Shown: piece by piece, positions 1 through 6,160 of the stretch
Layout: each line of letters opens with the position of its first letter
How positions within the stretch are numbered: the stretch's first letter is position 1
Assembly (NCBI GenBank): GCA_003647825.1
Contig: QMNP01000021.1
Coordinates: 1-12,848, forward strand
Length of the DNA stretch: 12,848 nucleotides
Direction of reading: 5' to 3'
From: Candidatus Cloacimonadota bacterium
GTDB lineage: Bacteria; Cloacimonadota; Cloacimonadia; Cloacimonadales; TCS61
Made by a program: the position numbers and the translations under genes
The notes under the pieces: model-generated
The model's database searches: none
Seen by the model: only the letters and a program-made list of their open reading frames with translations
What the model was told of the DNA's origin: nothing

Positions 1-1175
1 AAGAAAGGAGTGAACAATCTCTGCTGAATTTCCTCTGATATTTTATCACCATTGTTTAAGATCAGAAGTCGTTTTTTGGGATGATCTTCGGTGCGAATAA
101 TAATTTCTCCTTTCTGGGTTATAGCTTCAATCGCATTCTTGAGAATATTTACCAGCACTTGTTCTATCTGATGAACATCTAAATCAGTTAAAAATTTATT
201 TTCCGCAAGTTCCCATTTCCAATCGATTTCTTTTTTATTTATCTGTGAAGAGATTAACATTTGTACTGACTTTAATAACTCATGCAGATCAATCTTAGTT
301 TTCTTAGGTTGTGGAATGCGTACAATATCAGCAAAATTCCGCATGAATTTATTTAAATGTTCATTTCGTTGGATTGCAACTTCCATCGCTTCAACAAAAT
401 TGGTTCTATCTTTTTCTTCAATTTGATTCTGGTAATTTAAACTGGAATTCAGGATTGAATTTACAGCACCGATAGAGTTATTGATTTCATGAGACATCAT
501 GCGGATAACCTTTTCGTAGGCAGCTCTTTCTGTTTTCAATAGCTCTTCAGTTAACTCTTCTATTACGATAAAGTTATGGCTGAATCCCTGATCCACAAAA
601 CTGGCTTTCTGACATCTGAAAGTTTTCATTCCACTTATCGGGATTACAACTGGATCATCAGATTCAATTTTGCTCATCTCAATAGCTAATTTTCCAGGAA
701 TCTCAGAAAATGTTTTTCCAATCATTACTTCTGCTTTGTTTCCTAAAAATTCTTCTGCCGATGGATTTATAGAAGTTATCCGATTATCAAAATCGAGGAT
801 AACGATTCCTGAAGGTGTTGATTCTATCAAGTTTTCCAGGAAGAAATGCTGTTCCTGCTGTTTAACACGTTCCATGCGTAGCTGGTCGATCATCTGATTG
901 TAAACATCGATTAATTTGTCCATTTCATAATGACCGACTTTAACGAATTTCATGCTGAAATCTTTATCCTCGATCGATTCAATACCAGATGTAATTGTAT
1001 TGATAGGGCGAATGAGCTGGCGGTAGAGAATAACTGAAATAACTATTGTGCAGATGATGAAAATTTCTGCCAGAAGGAAGAAGTAGATTTTATTCTGCAG
1101 CAAAAAGAGAGACAGGATAATGAGTACTATATGAATCAGAGTAACAAATAAAATGTATTTAGTACTTAATTTCAT
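1..1175 (-). CDS. PAS-containing membrane sensor histidine kinase (C-terminus cut by window edge)
   Basis: Kinase partner of the response regulator encoded just upstream, expected to autophosphorylate and pass phosphate to its receiver Asp. I translated 391 residues by hand. Two membrane helices (about 8-26 and 30-51) are joined by only a few residues, so there is no periplasmic sensor domain. A HAMP-like linker follows (RPINTI near 56-61), then a PAS domain (about 118-210, with STPSGIVILD), then a HisKA H-box RMMSHEINNS with the phospho-acceptor His at about 229. The ATPase domain shows the N-box (KNAIEAI, Asn347) and a G1 box NNGDK; the frame leaves the window at LFTPF, before the G2 box. 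The H-box has N-N-S where most kinases have R-[NT]-P. The start is the only ATG in frame after an upstream stop; its ribosome site is weak (AAAGAA), and it begins 2 bp after the small gene ends, so coupled translation is likely. Signal unknown. Confidence 0.93.
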   Translation of the reverse strand, partial: MKLSTKYILFVTLIHIVLIILSLFLLQNKIYFFLLAEIFIICTIVISVILYRQLIRPINTITSGIESIEDKDFSMKFVKVGHYEMDKLIDVYNQMIDQLRMERVKQQEQHFFLENLIESTPSGIVILDFDNRITSINPSAEEFLGNKAEVMIGKTFSEIPGKLAIEMSKIESDDPVVIPISGMKTFRCQKASFVDQGFSHNFIVIEELTEELLKTERAAYEKVIRMMSHEINNSIGAVNSILNSSLNYQNQIEEKDRTNFVEAMEVAIQRNEHLNKFMRNFADIVRIPQPKKTKIDLHELLKSVQMLISSQINKKEIDWKWELAENKFLTDLDVHQIEQVLVNILKNAIEAITQKGEIIIRTEDHPKKRLLILNNGDKISEEIQQRLFTPF

Positions 1176-1177
1176 AA

Positions 1178-1375
1178 TTATTCTTTTGCCAGAACTTGTG
1201 AATTATTAATACTTTCAAGAATTCTCTTTAATTGGATAAGTGCCACACTGAATAGACACGAAGCATTGTATCGAATTGCTTTAATTGATTTTAGAATTAT
1301 ATCCTTCGATAAATCCGGCAATTGCCGGTAACTCTGGGTGACAAGCAAATTCCTTAGATTCTCAATTGTTCTCAT
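1178..1375 (-). CDS. Small 65-residue protein of unknown function between regulator and kinase
   Basis: I do not recognise a family. The frame encodes 65 residues, mostly predicted helical, with basic N-terminal and central parts (LRNLLVTQSYRQL, KSIKAIRY) and an amphipathic C-terminal half (FSVALIQLKRILESI). Its ATG overlaps the regulator's TGA stop in an ATGA junction, and its TAA lies 2 bp before the kinase ATG. It therefore fills exactly what would be a roughly 200-bp hole in a compact two-component operon. That placement is the main argument that it is real; there is no strong ribosome site of its own, which fits translational coupling. It could be a small modulator or connector of the kinase/regulator pair, but that is inference. 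The alternative is a chance frame or the remnant of an older kinase N-terminus. Confidence 0.6.
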   Translation of the reverse strand: MRTIENLRNLLVTQSYRQLPDLSKDIILKSIKAIRYNASCLFSVALIQLKRILESINNSQVLAKE

Positions 1376-2742
1376 AACGAGATCCCGAATTTCTCCATGC
1401 GGCGATAAAGTGCAGCTCTGCTAAGTCCAAGCGATTTGGCAGCTTTAGAAATATTATTGTCATAATGCTTCAAAGCATTTACAATCATATTTTTTTCAAC
1501 TTCATTCAGGGTCATGCTTCCCACTTCTGGAATTGAAGTTTTAGAAAATTTCTGAGGACCGGATTGATATTCTGTAGTAAAATCTTCAAGATCAATCACA
1601 TCTTTATTGGAAACCAGAATTACTCTTTCCACCAGGTTTTTTAATTCTCGGATATTTCCTGGCCAGGAAAGTCTCTTCATCCATTCGATGGCAGAATTAC
1701 TGATACGTAAACTTGGTCGTTTATAGGTTTTTCTCAATTTTTCTACAAAATGATTTACCAGAAGTGGAATATCTCCAGGACGATCCCTTAACGGAGGAAT
1801 CGAAATAGCGATCAGGTTAATCCTGTAAAAGAGATCTTCACGGAATTCACCCTCGGCTACCATTTCATTTAAATTACGATTGGTAGCAGAAATAACTCGA
1901 ATGTCCACTGTCCTTGTTTTACTGGAACCAAGCACTTCAAAGCAGCGATCCTGCAGCACACGCAGTAATTTAACCTGACTGCTGAGATCCAGTTCGCCGA
2001 TTTCATCCAGAAAAATGCTGCCTGTATTTGCCATTTCAAAACGTCCAATACGGCTGCTTTTTGCATCGGTAAAAGCACCTTTAACATGGCCGAACATTTC
2101 ACTTTCAAATAGAGAAGATGAGATACCACCCAGATTAACCTTCACAAACGGCTGATTTTTTCGGCCGCTATTACGATGAATAGCTTCGGCAAAAAGTTCT
2201 TTCCCTGTTCCGCTTTCTCCCAAAATCAAAACGGATGCTTCTGATGAACTTACACGACCTATGGTTTCTAAAGCTTTCAAAAAAGTAGGATCACGCCCTA
2301 TTAGATCATCAAAATTATACATTTCATCTAATTGTTTTCGAGAGAGTGTTTCTGCTTTTCCCATCTGCCCTGAAAGATGTAGAGTAGTGCGAACAGATTG
2401 GAGGAAATGCTCATTATTCCAAGGTTTAGTGATGAAATCAAGAGCTCCAAGTTTCATACCTTGTACGGCTAATTCTATACTTCCCCAGGCAGTTATCAAA
2501 ATAACAGGAATTGTTGGAAGTAGCGATTTGATCTCTTTCAGTAACTTCAAACCTTCTTCACCGGAAGTTTCCATCGTGAAGTTCATGTCCAATACGATAA
2601 GATCGAATTTATTTTCGCGCAGAATGTCTATTGCCTGCTTAGGTCCTTCTGCGGTATCAGCATCAAAATCGTTCTGCTTCAAGATCAGACTCAAAGATGT
2701 TCTTACTGCAAAATCGTCATCAATTATCAAAATCTTAGGCAA
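1372..2742 (-). CDS. Sigma-54-dependent response regulator (NtrC family: REC, AAA+, Fis HTH), TTG start
   Basis: Activator of sigma-54 RNA polymerase controlled by phosphorylation. Numbered from the TTG start, the receiver domain (1-120) has the acidic pocket D8-D10, phospho-acceptor D52, T84 and K106. The AAA+ domain shows Walker A GESGTGKE (175-182), the sigma-54-contact loop GAFTDA (222-227, against the usual GAFTGA), Walker B IFLDE (Asp246/Glu247) and an arginine-finger segment FREDLFYRIN. The last ~43 residues form a Fis-type helix-turn-helix (NISKAAKSLGLSRAALYRRM). The start chosen is TTG at 2742 because a perfect GGAGGT lies 6 nt upstream and the protein then opens as (M)PKILIIDDD, as is normal for receivers; an ATG at 2775 would add 11 residues with no function evident. 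The 456-residue length is standard. It overlaps the 65-residue gene by ATGA. It probably binds the palindrome at 11985-12002. Confidence 0.95.
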   Translation of the reverse strand: MPKILIIDDDFAVRTSLSLILKQNDFDADTAEGPKQAIDILRENKFDLIVLDMNFTMETSGEEGLKLLKEIKSLLPTIPVILITAWGSIELAVQGMKLGALDFITKPWNNEHFLQSVRTTLHLSGQMGKAETLSRKQLDEMYNFDDLIGRDPTFLKALETIGRVSSSEASVLILGESGTGKELFAEAIHRNSGRKNQPFVKVNLGGISSSLFESEMFGHVKGAFTDAKSSRIGRFEMANTGSIFLDEIGELDLSSQVKLLRVLQDRCFEVLGSSKTRTVDIRVISATNRNLNEMVAEGEFREDLFYRINLIAISIPPLRDRPGDIPLLVNHFVEKLRKTYKRPSLRISNSAIEWMKRLSWPGNIRELKNLVERVILVSNKDVIDLEDFTTEYQSGPQKFSKTSIPEVGSMTLNEVEKNMIVNALKHYDNNISKAAKSLGLSRAALYRRMEKFGISL

Positions 2743-2748
2743 TTTGAG

Positions 2749-2754
2749 ACCTCC
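2749..2754 (-). promoter_or_regulatory. Consensus ribosome binding site deciding the TTG start of the response regulator
   Basis: On the minus strand this reads GGAGGT, a full anti-Shine-Dalgarno match, 6 nt before TTG (2742-2740). No such site precedes the upstream ATG at 2775, so the shorter, TTG-initiated protein is preferred. Confidence 0.8.
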
Positions 2755-2786
2755 ATGTTTAATTTGAAAACGCACAAGGGTTTGTC

Positions 2787-2800
2787 AAGCCTTCAGGCTT
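2787..2800. repeat. Small perfect hairpin in the gap before the response regulator
   Basis: AAGCC-TTCA-GGCTT, 5-bp arms with a 4-nt loop. It sits in the 89-bp gap between the lipoprotein stop and the regulator start. Neither side is followed by a T-run, so it is not an obvious intrinsic terminator. A related imperfect motif (AAGCTTTGCGAAGGCTT) occurs at about 3409-3426, so it may be a fragment of a dispersed intergenic repeat. Confidence 0.4.
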
Positions 2801-2831
2801 AAGAAGATTATGATTTTAAAGAAAAGCATTA

Positions 2832-3365
2832 TCACGCTTTTCGTTTTCCCCATTTAATTACGCCCCAGAATAAAGTTTTCTCATTATAGATGTAATCGAA
2901 GCCTTTTTTCTTGTATTTATGTGTATATAAGCCAATTCCAAAACTGGAACTGAAACTTTCTTCTTCATCAGGAAAGTTATTTATTTCGTCGATTTTTTTC
3001 TGAAGCTTTGAAATCTCAGTTTCGTTCTTTACTTTTAGTTTTTGTATTTTTGCTTCGTTCCTGGCTCTTATTCTTGAGATCTTTTGCTGATGTTTATGCA
3101 ATTTTCTCAATCGTTCCAAATCTCGAACATAGAGGATTTGTTCAGAGTTCAGTTTAGGAAGAATACGCTTTCCAAAAATTCGAAAACTCCATTTCGGAAA
3201 TTCAATTTCATCATTCCTTACAGATATTGTTGAACTTCCATCCAGGAAATCTTTCGTAAGAATTTCGGGATTTTTCAACTCCGTGGGATATGTGTTTGAA
3301 TGATAACTGCAGGATGAAAGTATTGCAACTAAAAATACAGTTGATAATAATTTAATTAGACTCAT
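2832..3365 (-). CDS. Small coiled-coil lipoprotein, unknown function
   Basis: No family recognised. From the ATG at 3365 the protein has 177 residues. The N-terminus is a lipoprotein signal: a short basic start, a hydrophobic stretch (LLSTVFLVAI) and the lipobox LSSC with lipidation Cys at about residue 19. A strongly charged heptad-like region rich in K, E and R (about 80-128) predicts a coiled coil, followed by an acidic/serine patch and an aromatic C-terminus (FWGVIKWGKRKA). The start is set by AGGAG at 3371-3375, 5 nt before the ATG; starting 14 codons further up (3407) would bury the signal peptide behind a non-signal leader. It lies between the permeases and the two-component genes, so it could be an envelope accessory of the transporter or a sensor input for the kinase; both are inference. 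The repeat-filled gap upstream leaves open whether it shares the operon's transcript. Confidence 0.8.
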   Translation of the reverse strand: MSLIKLLSTVFLVAILSSCSYHSNTYPTELKNPEILTKDFLDGSSTISVRNDEIEFPKWSFRIFGKRILPKLNSEQILYVRDLERLRKLHKHQQKISRIRARNEAKIQKLKVKNETEISKLQKKIDEINNFPDEEESFSSSFGIGLYTHKYKKKGFDYIYNEKTLFWGVIKWGKRKA

Positions 3366-3404
3366 TATAACTCCTAAAATTTGATTAAATTGTCTTTTTT
3401 TGCG

Positions 3405-3600
3405 CACCCGAAGCTTTGCGAAGGCTTAACATTTCTTACACGTTGTTCTCGGGAAGAATCTCTAGCCCCCTTGAAAGGGGGAATTGAAGGGGGTTCGTTA
3501 TTATCAGTCTTAGATTTCATTTTTTTATTAATTCCAAACCCCTCTGATCGGTAAGCCGATTTTCTCCCCTGCGAAGGGGAGCTGCAATGCTTCTTTCTAA
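3405..3600. repeat. Intergenic repeat cluster with several GC-rich palindromes
   Basis: The 240-bp gap between permease B2 and the lipoprotein holds a chain of short palindromes unlike the surrounding AT-rich DNA: CCCCCTT-GA-AAGGGGG (3466-3481) with a further GGGGG run at 3488-3493; ATCGG-TAAG-CCGAT (3547-3560); and CTCCCCT-GCGA-AGGGGAG (3564-3581). An imperfect AAGC..GCTT motif lies near 3409-3426. These resemble the dispersed palindromic intergenic units seen in multiple copies in many FCB-type genomes (recalled pattern, not searched). None is followed by a T-run on the minus strand, so they are not classical intrinsic terminators, but such stems may protect or process the message and lower expression of the genes downstream. 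Confidence 0.65.
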
Positions 3601-3605
3601 TTTCA

Positions 3606-4805
3606 TTACTCATCTCTCAATGCATCTGCCGGTTCGATTGAAGCGGCGATCCGGCTGGGATACCAGGCACATAAACTTGTTAAAATATAAATGACCAGGA
3701 TGGAGATAATATAGGCGATCGTATATACTTTTGTATCGAACATGGGCAGCAATCCCAGAATTGGAAATTGTAAAGCGAAGAAGCTTCCAAAGATCATTGC
3801 CAAAGTCGAAAGAACCAAAGCTTCCCCGATTATCTGGCTAAGAATATTATTGGCTGTTGATCCAAGCGCTCTCCGCAGACCTATCTCAGCTCTACGTCGA
3901 TTAGTATTGTACCAGATCACACCGAATAATCCAAGACCAACATTGATGATCAGAAAACCACAGACCACTGCAAGAATTACAGGCAAGATCAAGGTCTGAG
4001 TATCAGCAGATTTCTTGAGAGATTCCAGCGGATTTACTTTGAATTGCCAATCCCGATTGATCTCTTCCAGTCTTTTGGTAAGAGTTTGCTCAAACTGAAC
4101 ACTGGTATTTGGCTTAACTTTTAAAAGTATGCGGCTACCCAGAGCTTCTCTGGTAAAACGAGCAAACTCAGTTCCATTTTCCAGTGAGATCCTTCTATAA
4201 GTCAACTTGGATGAACCTGTGAAGCGACCGCCTTTACGGAATTCACCGATCACACCAACAACTTGATAATCGGTTTCACCGATTTTTACTATTTTTCCCA
4301 AAGCTGATTCATTCGGGAAGGCTTCATCTCGAACCAGGTAATTAATTACAATTGGTTGATAGTTGGAAGCATTATCAGTTTCATCGAACCATCTTCCTTC
4401 CAGTATTTTAATTCCCAGTACTTCATTCAGATCATCACTGCCGGAATGAAGATTTGTACTAAATTCCAAACCTTCATATTCGAAATCAAGCATACTCATC
4501 ACTGAAGGTGCAAATAAATAAGAAACCGAATATCCAAAATTTTCAATTTCTGGAGCACTTTTAAGCGTGTTCTCTATTTGTCGGAATACTTCCAACTTTT
4601 CTTCCTGGGTGGAATCTTTCCAATCCATGGTGATCTTCCAAACATTTTTATATTCAAAACCAATTGGTTTGAAGTAATTTATAGCTGTGTAAACCAGGAA
4701 GGAAGTTACCAGAAACAATACGATGAAGGAGATAAAAATTCCTAATGAAGTCATGAAATTTTCTTTTTTACGAAACCAGATAACTCTAAAGAAATGGGCG
4801 ATCAT
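3606..4805 (-). CDS. FtsX/MacB-type ABC permease, second subunit of pair B
   Basis: Membrane subunit of a type VII (mechanotransmission) ABC transporter, 399 residues. TM1 is at about 17-43, followed by a large MacB-like periplasmic domain (about 45-270) and three C-terminal helices (about 273-300, 325-350 and 360-385). The FtsX signature EIGLRRALGSTA lies between TM2 and TM3, and the protein ends PADALRDE. It is a clear paralogue of the second subunit of pair A: both carry GRWFDExDNASNYxPIVIN in the periplasmic domain and GFEYKN after TM1. Its ATG overlaps the upstream permease stop (ATGA, 4 bp), and its ribosome site GGAGGT (4811-4816) lies inside the last codons of that gene. Tight coupling suggests obligate 1:1 heterodimers. 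Substrate unknown; lipoprotein, peptide or lipid-like compounds are typical for the family. Confidence 0.92.
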   Translation of the reverse strand: MIAHFFRVIWFRKKENFMTSLGIFISFIVLFLVTSFLVYTAINYFKPIGFEYKNVWKITMDWKDSTQEEKLEVFRQIENTLKSAPEIENFGYSVSYLFAPSVMSMLDFEYEGLEFSTNLHSGSDDLNEVLGIKILEGRWFDETDNASNYQPIVINYLVRDEAFPNESALGKIVKIGETDYQVVGVIGEFRKGGRFTGSSKLTYRRISLENGTEFARFTREALGSRILLKVKPNTSVQFEQTLTKRLEEINRDWQFKVNPLESLKKSADTQTLILPVILAVVCGFLIINVGLGLFGVIWYNTNRRRAEIGLRRALGSTANNILSQIIGEALVLSTLAMIFGSFFALQFPILGLLPMFDTKVYTIAYIISILVIYILTSLCAWYPSRIAASIEPADALRDE

Positions 4806-6049
4806 TTGTTACCTCCTTGAATGATCTCTGCCGGTTGTAATCGCGACATTTTCAGAGCTGGATAAACACCGGACAGGAATCCGAAGAATATAGCAAATAA
4901 CATACTGGTTCCAAATATTCTAAAATTGAGGGTGAATGTCATATCGGGCACAATATGGCTTTGATTTACAATTCCCAGAATTATACCGGCCAAAACCAAA
5001 CTTAACAAGCCACCAATAATCGTGACAATGATGTTTTCCATGATGAATTGACCAACCAGAGTTATGGAAGAAGCTCCAAATGATTTACGAATGCCGATTT
5101 CCGAAGATCTTTCCATGATCCTGCTCATATTAATGTTCACCAAATTAACTGCCGGAAGGATCATGAAGATCGTCATCAGAACAAAAAGAATGAACATGAA
5201 AGGACCGATATTACCAGTTTCCTTGCGGAATACCTGACGAGCCAGAGCTTCGCCATAAGTGGATGCATTGGTAAGCAGTTTATTGAATCTTCCTTCCGGG
5301 AATTCAATATTCTTCAGCTTCTGCTGGAATTCTGACTGGATCTTGGGGAAATCTTTTTTATTATGGGCCAGCAGCATGGTGAACCAACCAGGGAAAGTTC
5401 CGGTAATACAGGGTTTGTTAAGATCAGTTTTTGTGTGACCCATTGGTACCCAGATGTCTGCGTAAGGCATAATTCGCAAGATAGAAACATTTCTCACAAC
5501 ACCGATCACACGATAGTTATCACCATCTGCTTCTATGTATTTTCCCACACAGGGCTGTCCGTCGAAATATTCGTTTCGTAATTTTTCATTGATAACAGCT
5601 ACATATTCAATGTTTTCTTCCTGCTGCTTATTAAACGCTTTACCTTCCAGGAAATCAAAATCCAGAATTTCCCAGAATTCACTGTCGGTGTATTTAATTC
5701 CCATGTTGATCTTTCGTTCACCTTTATATACCTGGATTGGATTATGGAAAGATGATAATGATATTGTCTTAGGAGTTTTCAGGCTCTTTACATATTTCTT
5801 GAAAAACCAGGGACTGAATAAAGGACCGGAATAGGTGCCATTTGTATCTGATTCCAGCAATCCCATAGTTACCGACAAAGTTTTATCGAGCTTTGTTTCG
5901 GGATAGTGTGGACCAAATGTATGATCTATTGCAGATGTAATGAGTACGAGGATGAGCAATGTGAAGCTGATCCCGAACAAGCTGATAAAGGTGAACAGCT
6001 TGTGTCTTGTCATTACTTTTAAGGCTATTTTTAGATAATTTAAAAACAT
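4802..6049 (-). CDS. FtsX/MacB-type ABC permease, first subunit of pair B
   Basis: Permease of 415 residues with TM1 at about 17-40 (LFGISFTLLILVL), a long extracytoplasmic domain, and three C-terminal helices (about 285-310, 335-362, 380-405). The FtsX motif SEIGIRKSFGASSITLVG precedes TM3, and the C-terminus is YPALKMSRLQPAEIIQGG. It matches the first subunit of pair A over most of its length by eye, sharing LFGISFTL, GPxYPETKLD, SSITLVGQFI and NFRIFG. The start ATG has AAGGAG 5 nt upstream (6055-6060). The C-terminal Gln-Gly-Gly codons CAA GGA GGT double as the Shine-Dalgarno of the next gene, which overlaps by ATGA. It is separated from pair A by a 111-bp hairpin-bearing gap, so it may be expressed at a different level. 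It lacks its own ATPase domain, so it is presumed to use the ATPase at 9048-9713. Confidence 0.92.
   Translation of the reverse strand: MFLNYLKIALKVMTRHKLFTFISLFGISFTLLILVLITSAIDHTFGPHYPETKLDKTLSVTMGLLESDTNGTYSGPLFSPWFFKKYVKSLKTPKTISLSSFHNPIQVYKGERKINMGIKYTDSEFWEILDFDFLEGKAFNKQQEENIEYVAVINEKLRNEYFDGQPCVGKYIEADGDNYRVIGVVRNVSILRIMPYADIWVPMGHTKTDLNKPCITGTFPGWFTMLLAHNKKDFPKIQSEFQQKLKNIEFPEGRFNKLLTNASTYGEALARQVFRKETGNIGPFMFILFVLMTIFMILPAVNLVNINMSRIMERSSEIGIRKSFGASSITLVGQFIMENIIVTIIGGLLSLVLAGIILGIVNQSHIVPDMTFTLNFRIFGTSMLFAIFFGFLSGVYPALKMSRLQPAEIIQGGNK
4811..4816 (-). promoter_or_regulatory. Dual-use ribosome site inside Gly-Gly codons (pair B junction)
   Basis: GGA GGT codons for Gly-Gly at the end of the first permease of pair B form a perfect Shine-Dalgarno (AAGGAGGT when extended) 5 nt before the ATG of the second permease; stop and start overlap as ATGA. 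Same design as at pair A. Confidence 0.8.
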
Positions 6050-6080
6050 GTTATCTCCTTATTTAATATAATCTTGTTTC

Positions 6081-6098
6081 TTCCGAAATTATTCGGAA
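6081..6098. repeat. Perfect 7-bp inverted repeat between permease pairs
   Basis: TTCCGAA-ATTA-TTCGGAA, 7-bp arms with a 4-nt loop, lying in the leader of pair B about 30 nt before its first ATG. In RNA it forms a compact hairpin; no T-run follows, so a terminator is unlikely. It could be an mRNA stability or processing element, or a fragment of a dispersed repeat. Confidence 0.55.
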
Positions 6099-6125
6099 TC
6101 TTGGGAACATTAAAGTTTGAAATTA

Positions 6126-6150
6126 CGTTACGAAGACAAACCTCGTAACG
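6126..6150. repeat. 8-bp inverted repeat downstream of pair A
   Basis: CGTTACGA and TCGTAACG arms separated by 9 nt, with an overlapping palindrome CTCGT-A-ACGAG at 6142-6152. It lies directly after the stop codon of the pair A second subunit. On the minus strand it is a stem-loop without a following T-run, so it is not a good intrinsic terminator. It resembles dispersed intergenic repeats of this genome type (recalled pattern). Confidence 0.55.
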
Positions 6151-6160
6151 AGTTCCTGTT

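Noticed and set aside
2261..2767. 168-residue plus-strand frame antisense to the response regulator
   Set aside because: It lies wholly opposite a well-supported receiver/AAA+ coding region and shows no recognisable domain or ribosome site; antisense shadow.
2760..2788. TTGACA at 2783-2788 on the minus strand with AAATTA 17 bp later, as a sigma-70 promoter for the regulator
   Set aside because: The -10 match is poor, and transcription would start at or inside the GGAGGT ribosome site, leaving no usable leader.
2787..2800. Hairpin AAGCC-TTCA-GGCTT as an intrinsic terminator
   Set aside because: The stem is only 5 bp and no T-run follows on either strand.
3374..3613. 79-residue minus-strand frame overlapping the permease B2 stop and the lipoprotein start
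   Set aside because: It is translated almost entirely from the palindromic repeat cluster, has low-complexity content typical of translated intergenic repeats (SPSQGR, PPSIPPFKGA), and has no ribosome site.
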